DNA of 17,324 bases from UBA2365 sp964594045. GTDB lineage: Bacteria; Bacteroidota; Bacteroidia; Chitinophagales; Saprospiraceae. The notes beneath the pieces are model-generated. The model worked only from the letters and a program-made list of their open reading frames with translations. It did no database searches and was not told the origin of the DNA. The position numbers and the translations under genes are program-made. Each line of letters opens with the position of its first letter. The first letter of the stretch is position 1. Location of the stretch: contig CAZQKR010000067.1 of assembly GCA_964594045.1 (NCBI GenBank), positions 1 through 17,324 of the forward strand. Direction: 5' to 3'. This document shows, piece by piece, positions 14,241 to 17,324 of this stretch.

Positions 14241-15434
14241 ATGATCCAAAGAACGGTTTTACAGAACTTATTGAAAGCGATTCATTCAATGCCGGTAGTT
14301 GCCCTCATCGGCTCAAGGCAGGTAGGAAAAACAACCCTTGCGCTTGAAGTTTCAAAAAATCTCAATAAGCCGGTGACTTATATTGATCTGGAATCAGATT
14401 CGGATTTCAATAAATTATCAGATGCTGAAGCATATTTGAAAAGGTTTTCTGGACAACTGCTGATCATTGATGAAATACAACGCAAGCCCGATCTGTTTCG
14501 ATTGCTGCGTGTCATAACAGACGAGAGGAAGAGAAAAGGAGAACCTTCAGGACAATTTTTATTATTAGGTTCGGCGTCCTCTGAATTACTGCAGAATAGT
14601 TCTGAATCCCTGGCAGGCAGGATCAGATACCTTGAACTCACACCATTTGATGTAACAGAAATATCCGGTCACGAAAAAGATGCTTTTCACATAGAAAAAC
14701 TTTGGCTGAGAGGAGGTTTCCCGGATAGTTATCTTGCTCCAGATGATCAAACGAGTTGGGCTTGGAGAAGAGACTTTTTTGCCATTTATGTTGAACGTGA
14801 TATTCCAAATCTGGGAATCCGGGTTGTTCCAAATCAACTTAAGCGTTTTTGGAAAATGCTGGCGCATTATCACGGTAATCAAATCAATTTAAGTGAATTT
14901 GGCAGAAGTCTGGAAATCAGTCATACGACAGTAAAGAATTATCTCGATTTACTCACAGATTTCTATATGGTGAGGCAGTTGAACCCCTGGTCAGGCAACC
15001 TTAAAAAACGGTTGGTTAAATCTCCTAAAATATACATACGCGATTCAGGTATTTTACACAGTTTGCTCCAGATATGGAATTTTGATCAGTTGCTGTCACA
15101 TCCTGTTATCGGAGCCAGCTGGGAAGGTTTTGTCATCGAAAACATCATCAGCAGGTTGGATGAAAGATGGGAGTACAGCTATTACAGAACGGCAACACAG
15201 GTCGAGATCGACCTGGTATTGCACACCCCTGATAATGAAATTTGGGCGATAGAAATCAAACGAAATCTGGCGCCAAAACTTTCTAGGGGCTTTTATGAAG
15301 CTTGCAGGGACATCAAAGCAACACACAAGTGGCTGGTCAATACAAATAATGCCAGATATCCTTTACCTGATGCAGTGGAAGTGATTGGTCTGTTAGAATT
15401 TTTGCAAGTGATTCAGGCTAAAGTCAGTGTATAA
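14241..15434 (+). CDS. ATPase with AAA and DUF4143 domains
   Basis: From the ATG at 14241 the protein has 397 residues, normal for this family. The frame extends seven codons to a TTG at 14220, but that TTG is part of a promoter-like element. The Walker A motif is GSRQVGKT (24-31) and Walker B is LLIIDE (73-78). FLLLGSAS (107-114) is the sensor-like strand. A winged-helix-like stretch (about 214-243, LSEFGRSLEISHTTVKNYLDLL) precedes the DUF4143 nuclease-like domain. There GASWEGFVIE, then EIDLVL (Asp324) and AIEIK (Glu338, Lys340) preserve a PD-(D/E)xK-type pattern. Such ATPases are widespread in bacteria and archaea, often in mobile or variable regions; their role is not established. The gene stands alone and is flanked on both sides by CCTGAT-N14-ATCAGG repeats. 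Confidence 0.9.
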   Translation: MIQRTVLQNLLKAIHSMPVVALIGSRQVGKTTLALEVSKNLNKPVTYIDLESDSDFNKLSDAEAYLKRFSGQLLIIDEIQRKPDLFRLLRVITDERKRKGEPSGQFLLLGSASSELLQNSSESLAGRIRYLELTPFDVTEISGHEKDAFHIEKLWLRGGFPDSYLAPDDQTSWAWRRDFFAIYVERDIPNLGIRVVPNQLKRFWKMLAHYHGNQINLSEFGRSLEISHTTVKNYLDLLTDFYMVRQLNPWSGNLKKRLVKSPKIYIRDSGILHSLLQIWNFDQLLSHPVIGASWEGFVIENIISRLDERWEYSYYRTATQVEIDLVLHTPDNEIWAIEIKRNLAPKLSRGFYEACRDIKATHKWLVNTNNARYPLPDAVEVIGLLEFLQVIQAKVSV

Positions 15435-15472
15435 ATGACTCCCCTTTTTCTTCAAAAATGATTCCCGCCATT

Positions 15473-15498
15473 CCTGATACTCGCTTCACTGGATCAGG
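15473..15498. repeat. Isolated CCTGAT-N14-ATCAGG unit
   Basis: The arms CCTGAT (15473-15478) and ATCAGG (15493-15498) enclose a 14-base spacer, the same length as in the three units at 13856-14048. The spacer (ACTCGCTTCACTGG) partly matches those units. It lies just downstream of the ATPase stop codon. Confidence 0.6.
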
Positions 15499-15654
15499 AT
15501 AATTCAAGGCAGACCCATCATTCCTGGCTAGACCCGGAACCCCGTGACCAAATAAAGAATAAGCTGGAAGTCAGCAAAACTCCTAATCTCTTTAAAATAA
15601 GTACTATAGAGAATAATTTTCCTTGCGTAGGGCCATATTTGGGTGTAAATGAAG

Positions 15655-15662
15655 TAATTTTG
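15655..15662 (+). promoter_or_regulatory. Possible -7 element for the large FISUMP gene
   Basis: TAATTTTG matches TAnnTTTG exactly, but upstream TTG triplets are at unsuitable spacings (13 and 29 bp). If used, the leader would be about 140 nt and include the short ORF at 15785. Confidence 0.3.
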
Positions 15663-15784
15663 TAAGTATCAATTCCAGGTAAATAAGTAAATTTTTAAAC
15701 TGATTTCCAACCTGGCAGAGAGACTTGATTCAGATAGAAATGTGCTGTGTTGACAGGTGGAAATCCGCGAACAGGAGGATATAA

Positions 15785-15856
15785 ATGATCACAAATAAAA
15801 AATCAGCGCTATGTATTCTAGAATTTCATTACTTATTCTTACGATCATGTGTTTAA
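15785..15856 (+). CDS. Possible 23-codon upstream ORF with a strong Shine-Dalgarno sequence
   Basis: AGGAGG at 15773-15778 stands six bases before an ATG at 15785. That ATG opens MITNKKSALCILEFHYLFLRSCV and ends at a TAA at 15854-15856. It overlaps the first 46 bases of the FISUMP frame, which begins at 15811 in another frame. Such a strong Shine-Dalgarno is unusual among genes in this window. It may be a translational coupling or leader ORF, or the AGGAGG may serve the 15811 start from an atypical distance, or be chance. Confidence 0.25.
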   Translation: MITNKKSALCILEFHYLFLRSCV

Positions 15857-17034
15857 TGTTAACCGGCCGGTTATCCGGGCAGGTTGGCATAGGCACAACG
15901 ACACCTGCAGCGTCTTCGGGTCTAGATGTAGATTATACAGATAAGGGCTTTTTACCACCCCGAATGACAACGGCCCAGAGAAATGCCATTTTGTCTCCGG
16001 CTGATGGATTGATGATCTTCAACACCACAACTGGAAATCTTAACTTTTATAAAAATGATTCATGGTATGAGCTGACAGGCACTATCAGCCCCTCGGGAAC
16101 GATAGTTGTTCTGGATTGTGCAGGAGCAACGCTTCAGGGCACTTTGACACAAGGAATAACCGCCTCCGGAGTAACTGTTTCTGTGCCGTATACCGGAGGT
16201 AACGGTCAGTACCATACGGGTCAGACGGTGAATTCCACAGGTGTAACCGGACTGACCGCTTTGCTGGATCCGGGTGTATTTGAAACCGGGGATGGAATAT
16301 TGACCTATACCATTACAGGAACTCCTGCTACTTCAGGTACGGCAAGCTTTGCTCTTAATATAGGAGAGCAGACTTGTATTCTGGAAATTCCGGTTGCAGA
16401 AGGTTCTTTCAACTGCGATGCCAACACAGTTACTTTCACGTACAACGGTTCCACCGTGACCTACGGTACTGTAGTCAGTGCTGACAGCCGCTGTTGGCTC
16501 GATCGCAATCTGGGTGCCACACAGGTGGCGACAAGCAGCGATGATTCGGCATCTTTTGGGCATCTGTTCCAGTGGGGAAGACTGGATGACGGGCACCAGG
16601 TGAGGACTTCTCCCACAACGACTATCCTAAGCAACAGCGATGAGCCTGGGCATGGAAATTTCATTAAGCTCAATACCAGTCCTTATGACTGGCGGTCTCC
16701 GCAGAACAATGATCTCTGGCAGGGAGAAGGTGGCATCAATAACCCATGTCCGGATGGATATCGGCTGCCAACACAGGCAGAATGGGATTTAGAGCGATTA
16801 AGCTGGAGTAGCAATAATGCAGAGGGTGCTTTTTTTTCGCCGCTTAAGTTGCCATTGGCGGGATACCGCGACCTCTTTAGTGGCTCGGTCGATTACGAGG
16901 GTTCCTATGGCTTCTACTGGAGCAGTACCGTGAATAATACCAATTCATGGTACCTTGCTTTCAGCAGTGGCATTGCCAATATGTACAACTTACATCGTGC
17001 GCGCGGTTCCTCCGTCCGCTGCATTAAGGGTTGA
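15811..17034 (+). CDS. Secreted FISUMP-domain protein, long form
   Basis: The 407-residue protein has a signal peptide (1-24, ending RLSGQ). The mature N-terminus VGIGTTTPAASSGLDV, followed by KGFLPPRMTTAQRNAI (45-60) and NTTTGNLNFYKNDSWYEL, is the pattern common at the head of Bacteroidota surface proteins and fibre-like repeats. A beta-rich middle domain (about 97-196) is Thr/Gly-rich. The FISUMP domain (about 205-407) has CWLDRNLGATQVA, HLFQWGR, NPCPDGYRLPTQAEW, PLAGYRD, GFYWSST and the closing SSVRCIKG. No T9SS sorting domain or lipobox is present. A surface or periplasmic binding role is inferred. A clear intrinsic terminator lies 80 bp downstream. Confidence 0.88.
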   Translation: MYSRISLLILTIMCLMLTGRLSGQVGIGTTTPAASSGLDVDYTDKGFLPPRMTTAQRNAILSPADGLMIFNTTTGNLNFYKNDSWYELTGTISPSGTIVVLDCAGATLQGTLTQGITASGVTVSVPYTGGNGQYHTGQTVNSTGVTGLTALLDPGVFETGDGILTYTITGTPATSGTASFALNIGEQTCILEIPVAEGSFNCDANTVTFTYNGSTVTYGTVVSADSRCWLDRNLGATQVATSSDDSASFGHLFQWGRLDDGHQVRTSPTTTILSNSDEPGHGNFIKLNTSPYDWRSPQNNDLWQGEGGINNPCPDGYRLPTQAEWDLERLSWSSNNAEGAFFSPLKLPLAGYRDLFSGSVDYEGSYGFYWSSTVNNTNSWYLAFSSGIANMYNLHRARGSSVRCIKG

Positions 17035-17080
17035 AATGACGCTTTGATGAGCGAAGCGATTTACCAATTTGACACTTGAA

Positions 17081-17104
17081 CTCCCTGTCCCGCAGGGAAG
17101 GGAG
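17081..17104. repeat. Nested GC-rich hairpin after the FISUMP gene
   Basis: CTCCCT (17081-17086) pairs with AGGGAG (17099-17104), and inside it TCCC (17088-17091) pairs with GGGA (17095-17098), giving a ten-pair stem with a one-base bulge. It is followed at once by the terminator hairpin at 17114, so the two may fold in tandem at the 3' end of the transcript. Confidence 0.5.
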
Positions 17105-17113
17105 TATTGAAAT

Positions 17114-17138
17114 ACCGCCTTTGGCGGTCGATTTTTTT
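17114..17138 (+). terminator. Intrinsic terminator of the large FISUMP gene
   Basis: ACCGCC (17114-17119) and GGCGGT (17123-17128) form a perfect 6-bp GC-rich stem with a TTT loop, followed by CGA and seven T. This is a standard rho-independent terminator for the plus strand, 80 bp after the FISUMP stop codon. Confidence 0.75.
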
Positions 17139-17324
17139 CTTCTCCGGAATGCCGGGGAGGGATTTGAGTGGCCCTGCTGCCCCCGGCCTCATGACGATGC
17201 GGTCATGACATGCTGCCTAAAGGGGAGTAGCAACCCGCGGAGTGTGGGTTTGGAGTTACATTATATGGATTTTATTTAGTCGCTCCTTAATATTCATATA
17301 AAATATTATAAATCAGTTAAATAG
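17139..17324. other. Intergenic tail with GC-rich inverted segments
   Basis: The remaining 186 bp contains GC-rich, partly self-complementary words (CCGGAATGCCGG near 17144; AACCC and GGGTT around 17232-17251) and then AT-rich sequence to the end. No gene or promoter was recognised; a short ORF reading through it looks like repeat sequence. Confidence 0.35.

Larger units (their letters stand above)
15435..15810. other. Intergenic region with one repeat unit and a promoter candidate
   Basis: This 376-bp gap between the ATPase and the large FISUMP gene holds one repeat unit (15473-15498), a -7-like element (15655-15662) and an unusual AGGAGG ribosome-binding-site-like sequence (15773-15778) before a 23-codon ORF. 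Nothing else was recognised. Confidence 0.5.

Noticed and set aside
17076..17279. 67-codon ORF after the large FISUMP gene
   Set aside because: It runs straight through the terminator hairpin and GC-rich inverted segments, so it is a repeat artefact.

Overview
The window looks like a chromosomal stretch from a member of the phylum Bacteroidota. Two large secreted proteins carry C-terminal type IX secretion (T9SS) type A sorting signals. Several lipoproteins, two FISUMP-domain proteins and promoter-like sequences fitting the Bacteroidota -7 element TAnnTTTG point the same way. Most genes lack a Shine-Dalgarno sequence. No rRNA, tRNA or CRISPR array was seen.

Left part (1-8170): a minus-strand pair, probably an operon, encodes a secreted isochorismatase-family hydrolase followed 12 bp later by a T9SS-exported protein with a gingipain-like fold whose catalytic residues look replaced. 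A plus-strand class I SAM methyltransferase follows. Then come minus-strand genes for a small lipoprotein and for a 699-residue lipoprotein with a caspase-like His/Cys pair and a choice-of-anchor-L-like C-terminus. The latter has the best promoter in the window, with a perfect palindrome over its predicted start site. A YrbL-like kinase-fold protein closes this part.

Middle (8175-13805): a T9SS-exported HExxH metalloprotease-like protein (DUF6055/Svx-like) with a beta-helix segment; a small CxxC protein probably of GyrI-like fold; a 530-bp non-coding block built from several palindromic repeats; a DUF1801 protein and a lipoprotein in tandem; a four-helix-bundle gene bracketed by near-identical 62-bp direct repeats; and a short FISUMP protein.

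Right part (13806-17324): an ATPase of the AAA/DUF4143 type lies between blocks of a second palindromic family, CCTGAT-N14-ATCAGG. A large FISUMP protein with a possible short upstream ORF follows, ending in a clear intrinsic terminator.

Overall this is a cell-envelope and secretion-rich accessory region with unusually many intergenic repeat families. No known defence or biosynthetic system is assembled here. The most notable points are the two clan-CD-like proteins (one apparently dead, one apparently intact), the repeat-bracketed four-helix-bundle cassette, and the two mosaic repeat blocks.
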